From positions 20,770,001-20,834,000 of the forward strand of contig CM114271.1 in assembly GCA_050084515.1 (NCBI GenBank): a stretch of 64,000 bases of DNA, given 5' to 3'. Positions 1 to 9,537 of the stretch are shown here, piece by piece; the first letter of the stretch is position 1, and each line of letters opens with the position of its first letter. The translations under genes and the position numbers were made by a program. The notes below the pieces were generated by a model. That model ran no database searches, was not told the origin of the DNA, and worked only from the letters and a program-made list of their open reading frames with translations. The stretch comes from Blasia pusilla. Lineage: Eukaryota > Marchantiophyta > Marchantiopsida > Blasiales.

Positions 1-654
1 TCCACACACCCAATATCCCCAAATAAACTACCCAAATCCCAGAATCCCTCACACGTGCAGGGTAAAGGACCAGAATGGGTAACCTGAACACATGTCGATG
101 TCGCTCCTCATAAACTATGAATCTCGACCCCAACTCGTTCGTGGAGACAACTCCTCCAATCAGCAAGTCATACTCCTCCCGTACTGACGTTGCTCAAAAC
201 TCCTCGATAGACGGTGCAGTTCCAGCGGAACGGTGCGCGTTGCAGGCGGCACGGAACGGCATGGCCCTCGATGATGGGATGCGGCACTCGGCGGCATACC
301 CTCCTCAATCAACAATAAACCCACACTCTGCTCCACAATGCCAGAGCGGCTCCGCGATCAAGACGGTGCGGTATGGCCACGAGCGGCACGGCGCGGCAAT
401 CGACGGCGCGTTGCGGCTACGGGCGTCACGGCACGGTACCCAATCTTCGTTGAGCGGCTACCAATCACAACATAGCAGCAGGAAATCAAAACTCAAACAC
501 TATAACATGAGGTCATATGCCATCACAGGTTGATGACGGTGGCGGCCAAAACAAAGTTCGTGATGGCCACGCAAGTCCGAGAATCAACGAACGTTGTGGA
601 AGACCCTCCACTCCGTAACGGTGGCAATAGCAACCAAGGGTGGAAAACGGAAGG
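1..654. other. Unassigned leader region, no gene supported
   Basis: An open frame of 138 codons runs at 117-533, but it has biased composition (many short CGG/GCACGG-type words), matches no domain I know, and no regulatory context supports it. I see no RNA gene or transposon end here. It may be degraded repeat DNA next to the LTR-like repeat that follows. Confidence 0.4.
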
Positions 655-757
655 TGGACCATTGACGGTGACGGTTGACCGTTGATGGTGACGGACCAAT
701 GGTGACAGTGACGGTTGACCGTCGAAGGTGAAATTTTACCGTTGACGGTTGACAATG
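655..757. repeat. Imperfect short tandem repeats of GACGGT/TTGACC words
   Basis: The stretch is made of overlapping variants of GACGGTGACGGTTGACC and GTTGACGGTTGAC. It directly abuts the start of the LTR-like repeat. The words are too irregular to be telomeric or a classical satellite. Confidence 0.6.
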
Positions 758-1812
758 ACTATGACGGCGACGGACGCCGCCGGTGTGGCGGCTGGTTTAG
801 GGTTTGCACAATTTAACCCTAAAAATTTCCTAGCAATGGCAGTATTGCACAGCGTGCACAGCTTCACGATCTATGCCAGCATTAAAAAATATTTGGAATC
901 GGACATTCCAGTAAAAACTGACAGGGATTGTTGTAAAGCCCAATGTCTCTTTCTTCTACCCAACATTCGGCAGCGCTTCCGCGCTGATTCCTCCCAAAAT
1001 AATTGTAAAACCTATAAAAATGCAAATCAGCAAGCGACATGGTGCTCCCGAAAGCACCGGCATGGGGCAACCCGCCCCCATACTCAATCCCTATCAGAAA
1101 TTGGGCAGCGCTTCCGCGCGCCACTCTTTCACACGAAAAATCGGCAAATGCAACGAAAAATCCAAGCAACCCTTGCTCCGATGAGCACTCCCATGAGCCG
1201 TTGAATGGGGAACACGGTCCCCAACCTACAAAAACAACGAGTGACCAGCGAGCTCCTCCATGAACCTCTCTCACTCTCTCATTCTCGCATTCTCTCTTTA
1301 TAAAGTAAGATTCAATCTCTCTCTACACAATCTCACACCATAGCTCTCAAAGGTGTGCACTCTCTCTCATGTCAAACCAAACCCACTCTCCTAATGAAAG
1401 GCTTGGGTTACACTCACAAGGCAAGGGACCATAGCTCCGCCGCCTCATGCCAAGAGGTTCAACAAAGAGAGAATGAGCTCTCAAGCTCTCTCTCCTTGGG
1501 ATATATACTCCTCCCCTCTCCCAAGCTCTCTCCATGGTAACCTATTCTTCCAAGTCACCTCTTTGGCTCTTGACCTGATGTAGGAGGTCAAGGGCCACTT
1601 ACCAAAAATAGAAAGTCGATCATATACTCAAAATGGTACTTACCTAAAATGGTAAGTTCCTCAATATGGTTCCAAATGAGCCAAAACGAAAGGGAAACCT
1701 ACTCTCTCAGGTTTCCCGGGGCCTCAGCAAGTCATCCTCGACCTCCTAGGCCTGTCCTCCACTACTCTTGAAGAGGCTCTACTAGATCTCATCGATCTAT
1801 CCTAAAGGACGT
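753..1812 (+). repeat. LTR-like repeat, copy 1 (long 5' module variant)
   Basis: This ~1.06 kb block recurs in inverse orientation at 19657-20750. Its second half (about 1308-1812) also recurs at 27227-27872 and 30127-30765. The copy starts near TGACTATGACGGCG and ends near GACGTGA. A TATAAA box at 1299-1304 sits just before the shared half, inside a CT-rich tract, which is what a U3/R boundary of a plant LTR looks like. No primer-binding site, gag or pol follows, so this is a solo or orphan LTR, or a short non-autonomous element. A short frame at 1355-1540 is conserved among copies but is not a convincing gene. Confidence 0.6.
1299..1304 (+). promoter_or_regulatory. Candidate TATA box inside LTR-like repeat
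   Basis: TATAAA lies in a pyrimidine-rich stretch directly upstream of the half of the repeat shared by all four copies. The inverse copy near 20170 has a degraded TTGTAAA at the same place. This is a prediction only. Confidence 0.4.
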
Positions 1813-1833
1813 GATAGGGTCTTTTCAGTTTAC

Positions 1834-2176
1834 ATCTTGTTCAAAGACCTCATCTTGATCTTAAATTAAGGAAACTTGCTCCTCAAGCTGTATCTAGAGT
1901 TATAAGAAATTTTTAAGAAAAAATGGAGTTGTGATCAAAAGCCCAAAAATATTTAAATGATTTTGCAAACCTACGCAATCAAACCTTGTAGAAAAAGAGA
2001 GTCTTTCTACTTTCCATCTTCTTCAAGGACCTCATCTTGACCTGAAATTTTGGAGCCTTGATCCGCAAGATATATTGAGAATTCTTGAAAATTTTCAAGA
2101 AAAATGAAGTTGTCACCAAAAGAGTAAAAATATTTGAATGGTTTTAAGTACCTCGCATGGAAACCTTCTAGCAAAT
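1834..2176. repeat. Diverged tandem duplication, ~175-bp unit
   Basis: Two consecutive units share the same order of words: CCTCATCTTGA, a TTGATCCGCAAG-like word, AAATTTT.AAGAAAAA, GAAGTTGT, AAAATATTT.AATG and a final CCTTSTAG-like end. The first runs roughly 1834-2000 and the second 2016-2176. They are old and strongly diverged. A smaller duplication (AGGTAAAAATTGYAAGTG) follows at about 2290 and 2355. Confidence 0.5.
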
Positions 2177-2479
2177 AAGAATTCGGCCCTTGGTAGAGTC
2201 CACGTAGGAGTTAGACGTGCAACAACATTGAAAACAAAGAAAAAATGCGTGCAGTCATAAATGTGTGGGGCTAAAAAACTGGAAACATGTAGGTAAAAAT
2301 TGTAAGTGCAGTAAAGAGGAAAATGCGTGCAACGTGAAAAAGTGGAAGTCGATAGGTAAAAATTGCAAGTGTAGCAAAAATATGGAAGGAATAAGTTGAA
2401 ACGGATGCACGCGATAATGAAGTTTGTGGGCAACGAGGTTGTGTTGGCATGAACTGAGAGTATGGATGTGGTAAAATAG

Positions 2480-3110
2480 GTAGGCTTTGTAAAGGGCCTT
2501 GCTTCATCACTTGTATGAGCAGGAGAGTATATTCAAAATAGCTAAGCCGTGGAACTCGAGTCTATATAGGTATGATCACTACTGTATATTAGCTCAATGT
2601 ATCCATGGTCATGAGATGGCAAACTATTATGCTCATTGTTGTACAGTATTTCAATGCATCTGTAGCCATGAGTTGGTTAACGTAAACCAAGGTAGTTCAG
2701 AGCGAGAGGTGATTTTAAAGAAGCAAGTATAGAAATTGTGAGCTGCAATATAAAATGGAAAAACTACAAGAAATTAGGTAGTTGAATGTCCTTTAGTAGA
2801 ATATATGAAATAAGTCTTTCTACATGATAGGTGAGGACTGAAACGTGAAAGTAGTTGCGGAATGCAAGGGCGTTGTATCGACAATAAGTTAAATTTGTAT
2901 GATTACCACGTTATGAGATGATTTAGAGAATATCAAAAAGCATCTACATCACATAATTAAATGCATCAACACACTGCAATAAAGTTCATGGGACAGCAAG
3001 CAGTAAACTTGTGGATAAGAAGCATAAAAATCGGAGTAGTTATAATGAGAATAAGGCATCTCGCATGCTTTACCTTGGCTTAAATGTAAGAGGAACCAAT
3101 AAAATTGCTA
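2480..3110. other. AT-rich stretch, nothing recognised
   Basis: Only short frames occur (for example 77 codons at 2499-2732), with no domain resemblance. No transposon termini or RNA gene is visible. Confidence 0.4.
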
Positions 3111-3115
3111 GTATG

Positions 3116-3180
3116 CTACAGTAAAGTTGTCATCGTTGCTTGTAGTAAAACTACAAGCAACGACGACAACTTTACTGTAG
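3116..3180. repeat. Near-perfect hairpin, 30-bp arms
   Basis: Arm 3116-3145 and arm 3151-3180 are reverse complements at 29 of 30 positions, with a 5-nt loop TAAAA. The arms start CTACAGTAAAGTTG. I see no flanking target duplication. It could be a small fold-back, a young miRNA-like foldback, or a template-switch product. Confidence 0.85.
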
Positions 3181-3350
3181 ACAGAAAATGCAACAACAAT
3201 TGGGGGCATGGGAAGAGCAAAAACCAGAGTTGAGATTGGGGAAGTAATTTATAGGCACAGAAAATTGAGTTGGACATGGTAAGCCAATTAAATGTACTGC
3301 CCATAGCTATGTTTGGTGGTAGCAGTACGATACTGCTTGATGGTGCACAA

Positions 3351-3764
3351 CTATTGGAGGGCGACAATCAGATTATGTAAGTCGAGATTAGCTGGACATT
3401 GGTGTAGACAATGTTTCTCAAGGATAGCGTTGATTTGTTGGCGGAGAATGGCAATCTTGTCGACATTGTAGTCATGCTCCTTAGTAACTGATTGCATTAC
3501 TGTACATAAAATATCATTGTGACGCACACTATCATCGAGACGGTCTTGCACTATTCCAATATTATTGAGAGCTTCATCAAACAGTGTGATCGGAACGATG
3601 TCATTGTTGTAGATCAAGTCTCCCATGGGTGGTAGCTCAATCTTTGTGCTACGTGAACGTTTTTTTCTTTTTTGTCTTGCATAAATGCTTACTCTGCGTG
3701 AAGAAGGAGTATGGTAGCTAGATATCTTGGAGCAAGAACCAACACAACTATTAACAATGCTCAA
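3351..3764 (-). CDS. Unrecognised ORF, 137 codons
   Basis: I do not recognise this protein. It starts MSIVNSCVGSC and has a basic patch (RQKRKKRSRSTK) around residues 30-41 that could serve as a nuclear-localisation signal. A helical, possibly coiled-coil region follows (about residues 65-120, with spaced I/L/V such as DKIAILRQQINAILEKH). It lies on the same strand as the ORF at 4493-4945 and could be a second exon or the remnant of one larger transposon-encoded protein. There is no clear promoter or poly(A) signal. It may be a chance frame in decayed DNA. Confidence 0.25.
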   Translation of the reverse strand: MSIVNSCVGSCSKISSYHTPSSRRVSIYARQKRKKRSRSTKIELPPMGDLIYNNDIVPITLFDEALNNIGIVQDRLDDSVRHNDILCTVMQSVTKEHDYNVDKIAILRQQINAILEKHCLHQCPANLDLHNLIVALQ

Positions 3765-4492
3765 TTGTGTATTGTTGCAAACTTAGAATTGTGGACAAAT
3801 TGAAACACGTTGTAAGTGATACGAAGCATATAGTAGCAACTTGAAGTAAATATTGAGATATTTTAACGACTGTCAAATCTATCAACACTTAAACATGTGA
3901 TCACATGGTTGTGTGTGTCCAAGAGTAGGGGAAATGAAAATGAGGAAACTCACATGAAATGCAGTAGCTCCAAAACAAAAGAAGGAAATCGTAAAGAAAT
4001 CAATGTGGAATAAATGTGCTAGCAAAGCCAGAAGTTATCTTGAAAATTTTGATAAAAACTTTTTCTCTATAGCTGATTGAAACGTGCTGCCACATGAATG
4101 AAGTTGGTTAACAAAATTCTATGGGCCGATACAACCGGTAGTGAAGTAGGTTTAGCCTTGTGTCAAGTATGTCTAAGAAGAATTGAACAATCTGACAAGA
4201 AAAAAATTTTGAATTCAGCATCACTTTGCTCAATACCGGAATAATGTAGGTAGGCCAAATGTGGAAGCAAATGTGCGGGTACACGTTCAACAATGATCTT
4301 GCAAGCGTTGCCATTTAAAGATATGTTAGAGGCAATATAAGGTTTTAGTAAAACAGAATGTGAAACAATTAAGGATGTGAAAATCAGTGGGCAGTAAGCA
4401 TCAGGCTTACAAAGCACATATCTGGCGTCATATACACTTCCTCTTGTTTGGTGACTCTGATTATACAACTTGGGTCCCTGGTAGCTAGTTCC

Positions 4493-4945
4493 CTAATCGT
4501 ATAAGTGGGAAGCCTGAAAGTGTTCCGACTGTGTAGCACCCAAGGTGAAACTTGGTGAGCCTAAGTGGCCACTAGGAAGAGGAGTGAGGTTTGCAATCGC
4601 ATTAACAATTGTACCAACTTCTTTGGCAACTTTAATCCATTCAAGTAACTGAGCAGCTTTTGGAGACAAAAAAATTATCATCCTGTTAATAGGTAGCTTC
4701 ATGAGTACGCGCAACTCCTGAAATTGATCAGGCGTAATGCCCCCACTTAACCTTGAGTAGTGAACGGAAGCCTCTTGACGTGTTAGTTCGGCTTCATTAT
4801 ACTCAATATTTTTGTAGCTCACAATCTCCTTTTGAATCCCTATAGCAAATACATAACAATTACTGATGTCAATGAGTGGCAAAAGAACCCATTGAAAATT
4901 GCACCTATGATTTTTTACTTGTAAAAAAAAGGTGCAAGAGAACAC
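4493..4945 (-). CDS. Unrecognised ORF, 150 codons
   Basis: I do not recognise this protein. The first ~45 residues are hydrophobic and cysteine-rich. The remainder looks helical, with the segment ITPDQFQELRVLMKLPINRM and a small/hydrophobic tail. The frame is long for a 40% GC region and is followed on the same strand by smaller frames at 4163-4468 and 3351-3764, so these may be exons of one degraded gene. No catalytic motif is visible. Function is unknown. Confidence 0.25.
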   Translation of the reverse strand: MFSCTFFLQVKNHRCNFQWVLLPLIDISNCYVFAIGIQKEIVSYKNIEYNEAELTRQEASVHYSRLSGGITPDQFQELRVLMKLPINRMIIFLSPKAAQLLEWIKVAKEVGTIVNAIANLTPLPSGHLGSPSFTLGATQSEHFQASHLYD

Positions 4946-4959
4946 GTATTTACTTAGCT

Positions 4960-5850
4960 CATCTTGTGTGTAGTGTTTTTGGGGACATCTGAGTTAAGCA
5001 TGGGACAGCCCTCCTGCTTTTTTATAAACGTATGTTTTTGGAGGATGTCTATATTCTGCATGGGATAGACTAGCTACTCTTTCATGCACTATTCAAAGTT
5101 GAGTATTGTCTTTGCACCTGTAGCATGTCTACCTCTACATCGTCAACTTATTTTCGTTAACATATGCACAAAAGTTTGTGGCTTGATACTTAAGAAATTC
5201 ACCTTGCACTACTTTGTGTTTTTTGTTTCAATACCATAGAATGTATGCCTCATACTCACAACACAACCTAGAGAACAACATAATGGATGGACTATATAAA
5301 TTAAACATAAATATGCATTTGTGTCATTCAAATCCTTCACACAGTCTCGACCACTTCTTAAAATTTAACTATAGTATGTTTCCCACCATAAATTTAAATA
5401 TAATGTTGTTGATCAACCGTAAATGTAGACAACAATAAAGCTACACCACGTGTATCCCCGACAACATGCAGAGTCACCGCATGACTACTTGCACTGAAAC
5501 CCGCACTATACCACTTGTATTCGACATATTACTCACTAGGAAACAATGCTTTTCAAATGGACCATTCTTTCACAACATACTTAAAGTAAGGATTTAGATT
5601 ATTTACTTTAACTTAACAGTAAATGTTTACCTTATCTATTTTAGTTTTGAAAATGCCACACCCATTTTTAGGTATTTTAATGAAGTAGTTTAATTGGTCA
5701 TATTCCACTACGTTTACTACTTTTTTTTACTTAACTATAATTTCAAGTAATTTTTCAATATCTACCTCCACCTAACTTAGCTCCCTTATATTGGTTGATT
5801 GCGTGGGGCCGCGCTCTTGTTTCAAGAGTGGAGAATTTCGAATATGAGAG
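4960..5850. other. AT-rich intergenic DNA upstream of the oleosin gene
   Basis: No frame above 74 codons and no recognisable repeat ends. The base composition changes sharply near 5800, where GC- and CpG-rich DNA begins. Confidence 0.5.
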
Positions 5851-5882
5851 GTAGCTTATTTAGGGCGGAACATGTGACTCGT

Positions 5883-5890
5883 TATATAAA
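5883..5890 (+). promoter_or_regulatory. Candidate TATA box of the oleosin gene
   Basis: TTATATAAAG lies about 560 bp before the oleosin start codon. An E-box-like CATGTG lies ~15 bp upstream and a CATGCG (RY-like) ~10 bp downstream. If used, the leader would be long and probably contain an intron. It is the only good TATA match in the 600 bp before the gene. Confidence 0.4.
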
Positions 5891-5929
5891 GAGACATGCG
5901 GGACGGCTGAAACCCGCCTCAAAACCGAA

Positions 5930-6386
5930 GTAAGTAAGAAAGATCTCATGCGGCAGGTTGCGAAGATTAATGGGCTGCCCGGGGCTGCGAATCGACGGAT
6001 GTCGATTCGCAGTTGTCGCAATAGACAGAACCTGAGGGGCAGGCAGGAATGCCCGGATCGTGAGACACGTCGAGCGAGGCACCGAGGTGTCGAGCGGTGG
6101 CAGCATGCACAACATAGTATCGGCTCAGCCGACCACGTTATGGCGGCCCAGCCTCGATTACTCCACCGCGAAATTCGTGCCTCCATGTTGAATCAACGCT
6201 CCGATGAATACCATCCGCGAGAGGATGAATACAGCGGGCGTCAGCTCTTTCCGTAGTACGTCAAATTATTATGCAGTAGTATCTGCGGTGAAGTTGGAAC
6301 TTGAAGCTGCTGAGTCCGCGGCGGAGGGATAGCGATCGGGCTGCGAGAGGAGCTCCACTGCGCAGATATCGCGGGATCTATTGCAG
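5930..6386 (+). other. Possible 5'-UTR intron of the oleosin gene
   Basis: A strong donor (GTAAGTAAGA) begins at 5930, shortly after the candidate TATA box. A good acceptor (CTATTGCAG) ends at 6386, 61 bp before the start codon. Splicing them would give a short leader. Frames inside the interval (for example 5948-6256) have no domain resemblance. This rests on splice-site consensus alone. Confidence 0.3.
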
Positions 6387-6447
6387 TTCGTAAGAAGTTC
6401 AGAACGAGGAGGAGGAGTATTCGGTCCGTTTGAGTCGGAGAGCAGAG

Positions 6448-6936
6448 ATGTCGACGACCGAGCAGGTTCAGAATCGAGCTCAAGCGGTGGTGCAGAGAGT
6501 GCGCGAGCGAGGGCCAAACTCGCGGCAGGTGCTGGGGCTGGTGACGTTGCTTACAGCGGGAGTGGTGCTGTTGGTTCTCGGGGGTCTCACTCTCTCGGGA
6601 ACGGCGATTGCCTTGGCGTTGTTGACTCCAGTGCTAATCTTCTTCAGCCCGATCTTGATTCCGCTGGGAACGGTGTTGTTTCTGGCGACTGCGGCCCTGT
6701 TGACTGCGGGAGCTTTTGGACTCGCGGTGTTTTCGGGGATGTCATGGTTGTACAATTACGTCAAAGGGCGCCATCCACCAGGTGCGGATCAACTCGACGC
6801 TGCGAGGAGCCGCATTGCTCACACAGCCAGTTCTTTGAAGGATCGCGCGCTTGATTACACTCACAGCGTACAGGATTACATGCAGCATACAAAGGACCAG
6901 GCTGTCAACAGCGTTGACGCTGCTCCTGGGGCTTAA
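6448..6936 (+). CDS. Oleosin (lipid-droplet structural protein)
   Basis: The gene encodes a 162-residue oleosin, the small protein that coats plant oil bodies and keeps them from fusing. The N-terminus (1-26) is short and polar. Residues ~27-105 form the long uninterrupted hydrophobic hairpin, rich in L, V, A, G and T. At its centre is a perfect proline knot, P-x5-S-P-x3-P (PVLIFFSPILIP, residues 61-72), the family signature. Residues 106-162 form a polar amphipathic tail. The ATG at 6448 is chosen because the frame upstream has only a TTG; the stop is TAA. There is no intron in the coding part. Length and layout fit the oleosins of non-flowering plants and the low-molecular-weight class. The frame is intact and CpG-rich, unlike the surrounding transposon DNA. 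It is the only clearly functional host gene in the window. Confidence 0.95.
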   Translation: MSTTEQVQNRAQAVVQRVRERGPNSRQVLGLVTLLTAGVVLLVLGGLTLSGTAIALALLTPVLIFFSPILIPLGTVLFLATAALLTAGAFGLAVFSGMSWLYNYVKGRHPPGADQLDAARSRIAHTASSLKDRALDYTHSVQDYMQHTKDQAVNSVDAAPGA

Positions 6937-7196
6937 ATCTTCAATGACGCTGATGGTACGAGACCTCCAGGCTCATGTACTCTTCTATCGTTCAAGGGGC
7001 ACACATTCGAGCGCTTTCATCAGAAGCGAGCGAGACAATACTCGATGTGCAAGATGCGTGCCAATTTGTGGGATATTAGGAAAGTTCATGAGGCAGCAAG
7101 TAAATATCTATTTCTTGGTTGTGTACTTTTAATGGTGACTATAACTAGCCGCAAACTTTTGAATCAGGTTTTCGCTACGCTGTAGGGTTTGAGATA

Positions 7197-7202
7197 AATA
7201 AA
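7197..7202 (+). terminator. Candidate poly(A) signal of the oleosin gene
   Basis: AATAAA lies ~260 bp after the oleosin stop codon, in TA-rich DNA. It is the nearest canonical signal downstream. Confidence 0.45.
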
Positions 7203-7204
7203 GA

Positions 7205-9440
7205 TCCTGTTTCAACGAAAGACGTGTCTAATGTTCAAACTAAGATTTTTTTCGTTTTTCTTAATATTCTAGTGTTTTCCTGCCTTCGATCCACATAATC
7301 TACTTCAAATTATTCTCCAACCGTCAGAGAAAATAGTTCTTGCGAATGTTGGAAGTCAGATCGAGAAATCATCATTTTTGAATATTGTTTGACGTGCAGA
7401 GTCTTCATTCAAATCCAGTGAAATTACTTTTAAAACATCGAAAAAAATTAACTTGAAATAAACTTAACACCTGAAAGAAAATTCGAAGGAACGAACTAGG
7501 CTTCCAGAAAAACTTTGGAAGATTCGACATTTCGTTCAATTCAATTCGATGTATGTGAAAACTGCGCAGAGGGATAGCTAAAGAATGAAGAACTCTCCAA
7601 TCGTAATCATCCTAGAAGGATGGCAGTTGTAACATAATGAAAAAGATTTCCTTCCGGGAAATGATCTGACGTATTCTCAAGCCAAGCAAGTGAACTGGAA
7701 AATTCGAAGGAACAAGCCCTCTAAAATAAGTAGAGAGCGTAGCAATATGAAAAACACTTTTCATTTCATTCCCATAGATCAGAGAAAGAGCCATTGTAAT
7801 CTTCAGGGCGCCAAGCCCCCGTGAGACGCGCGAAAACCGAGAGACTTCAAATTGTAGGAAGCCTCAGCAAGCTTGTTTCTGGCATCGCTGATTCAACAAT
7901 ATCATGAGTCACCCTAACGTTTTGGTGATTGAAAATACTTGTCTGCGCGAACAACCACGTTCAAAACGGAAGGTTCTTCTACTCGGTCCAGCTTGTCAGC
8001 GGGTGTTACAGAGTCGCTTCAATATGAATTAAGGAACTTCCTGCATTTAAAGTATTCATGATCTCAAAAAAGCTGAGCATTACAGCATCAAGTTGAGATG
8101 ACGTACGTGAAGGTGGCGATTTGGTCTCTTCACATGTACAAGCAGCACATGGAGACGAGATCGTGCCGTTGTAGATCTAAGATACCCATGACAGTTAGCA
8201 AAATGAGTGGTTTCTCTCAAATGGTTTGCATGAGACGGGAGCGATGCGGCCTTTGCGCCAAACAGAACTGAGTTTTGCGTAAAGGTCATAAATGCTGGAA
8301 TGAGGTAGCAGCATTGACACCCAAATGATCTCTCCCATTTGAAAGCTGACAGCGAGACTGAAACGAGGAATCGAGCCGAAGATGACTGAGCTGACTTGAT
8401 CTTGGGGTTGTAGCATTCGGTCCTGTACAGCTTTGATTTCTAGCAATCACTGGTGCTCTGATCTTGTGGCATATGCGGAATTATAGCAGTCGAGGCCATG
8501 AGCCAACCCAGTCAACCCGAGGCCACCACATCCAGTGACTCAAAAATCAGAATCGATCCACAGAAACCTAGAAAGGTAACGGGACCTCACGATATGAGTC
8601 CATTTCCAAAAGGACTTTGCAAGAAGTAGTCCACGAGATGTAGTCCCGGGCTTATGGAAGTCGACGGATGCGAGAACTACGATTTCGGATGGACACAGTC
8701 GAGCTTTGTCTGCTCTGCTTGTAAAATTATGCCTCGTGTTTTCGTTTCGCGTCTTTGTTGGGATTTTTGTAGAATTTTGATGATGGCCGTTTGAATTTCA
8801 CTCGCACGAGGTCAGGGGCACCATTAGCAGGATGAGACTTCGGGTTGGAATTATAGCCGCAGGGACGCAGAGAGAGCTCGACAAAGAAGGCGAATCGAAT
8901 CTCACCATCACCGCATGCTTTCGGATAGAGTCCAGAAGGAGCTGCAGTAGACGACTCGGTTCCAAACTGAGCACACCTGATAAATTCAAACGTCTTCGGG
9001 AGCAAGTTCCCGGCAAGCATCATTCTCATTTTCACCTTCAGCACGGCCTCAGAAACTCGTTTGATTCTCAGAAAATCTCGTTCGTTGATGAGTACCGCCC
9101 CTTTCTCTACGGTTGCTCGTGTGCCAGCGCGTTCAGAAAACGATAAAACGCACTAGAAAATCTTGAGGATCGATTCGTAAGGCGAGACGGAGGAAACCAT
9201 ATGAGATCCTTATGAAGAGGGAGAATATCACTTTCTTCTGGAAGATACACGTACTTTTAATAGGTTTTTTCAAAGTTCGCATCCACAAATGGGTTATGGA
9301 GAAGATGCTTTGTTAGGCATCTTCACGAATTTTTTAAATCCCGATGAATTTTGCAGTGAGTGCGTAGATTTATGCTATGGAGTCCTTCCCATTGATTGGC
9401 TATGGATACGGGCCCCGTTGGAAGCTATTACGTAGCTAGC
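7205..9440. other. Intergenic, low-copy-looking DNA
   Basis: Frames of 60-105 codons occur on both strands (for example 8727-9044 minus), but they overlap each other and carry no recognisable domain. The composition resembles the oleosin flank more than the transposon regions. I see no RNA gene or transposon end. Confidence 0.4.
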
Positions 9441-9450
9441 TCCTTTTGTC

Positions 9451-9480
9451 AATGTAAGATAGTAGTAACTATCTTACATT
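9451..9480. repeat. Small inverted repeat, 13-bp arms
   Basis: AATGTAAGATAGT and its reverse complement are separated by 4 nt. It lies just before the 3' end of the non-LTR element, so it may be fortuitous or mark an insertion boundary. Confidence 0.6.
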
Positions 9481-9537
9481 TAATTTCCTTTTCATTGTAA
9501 AATCTGAAACAAATTTAACAATAACACTAGTGGTTGG

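Noticed and set aside
117-533. 138-codon plus-strand ORF
   Set aside because: Composition is repetitive, with no domain, no promoter or poly(A) context. Length alone is not enough in this GC-rich patch.
785-830. GTTTAGGG / AACCCTAAA words suggesting telomere-like repeats
   Set aside because: Only isolated single units occur, at the start of the LTR-like repeat, not a tandem array.
882-1274. 130-codon minus-strand ORF in the LTR-like repeat
   Set aside because: It runs through repeat sequence, is not conserved as a frame in the inverse copy, and has no recognisable domain.
6381-6854. 157-codon ORF overlapping the oleosin gene in another frame, and a 91-codon antisense ORF
   Set aside because: Shadows of the GC-rich oleosin coding sequence; the oleosin frame has the proline knot and the start codon.
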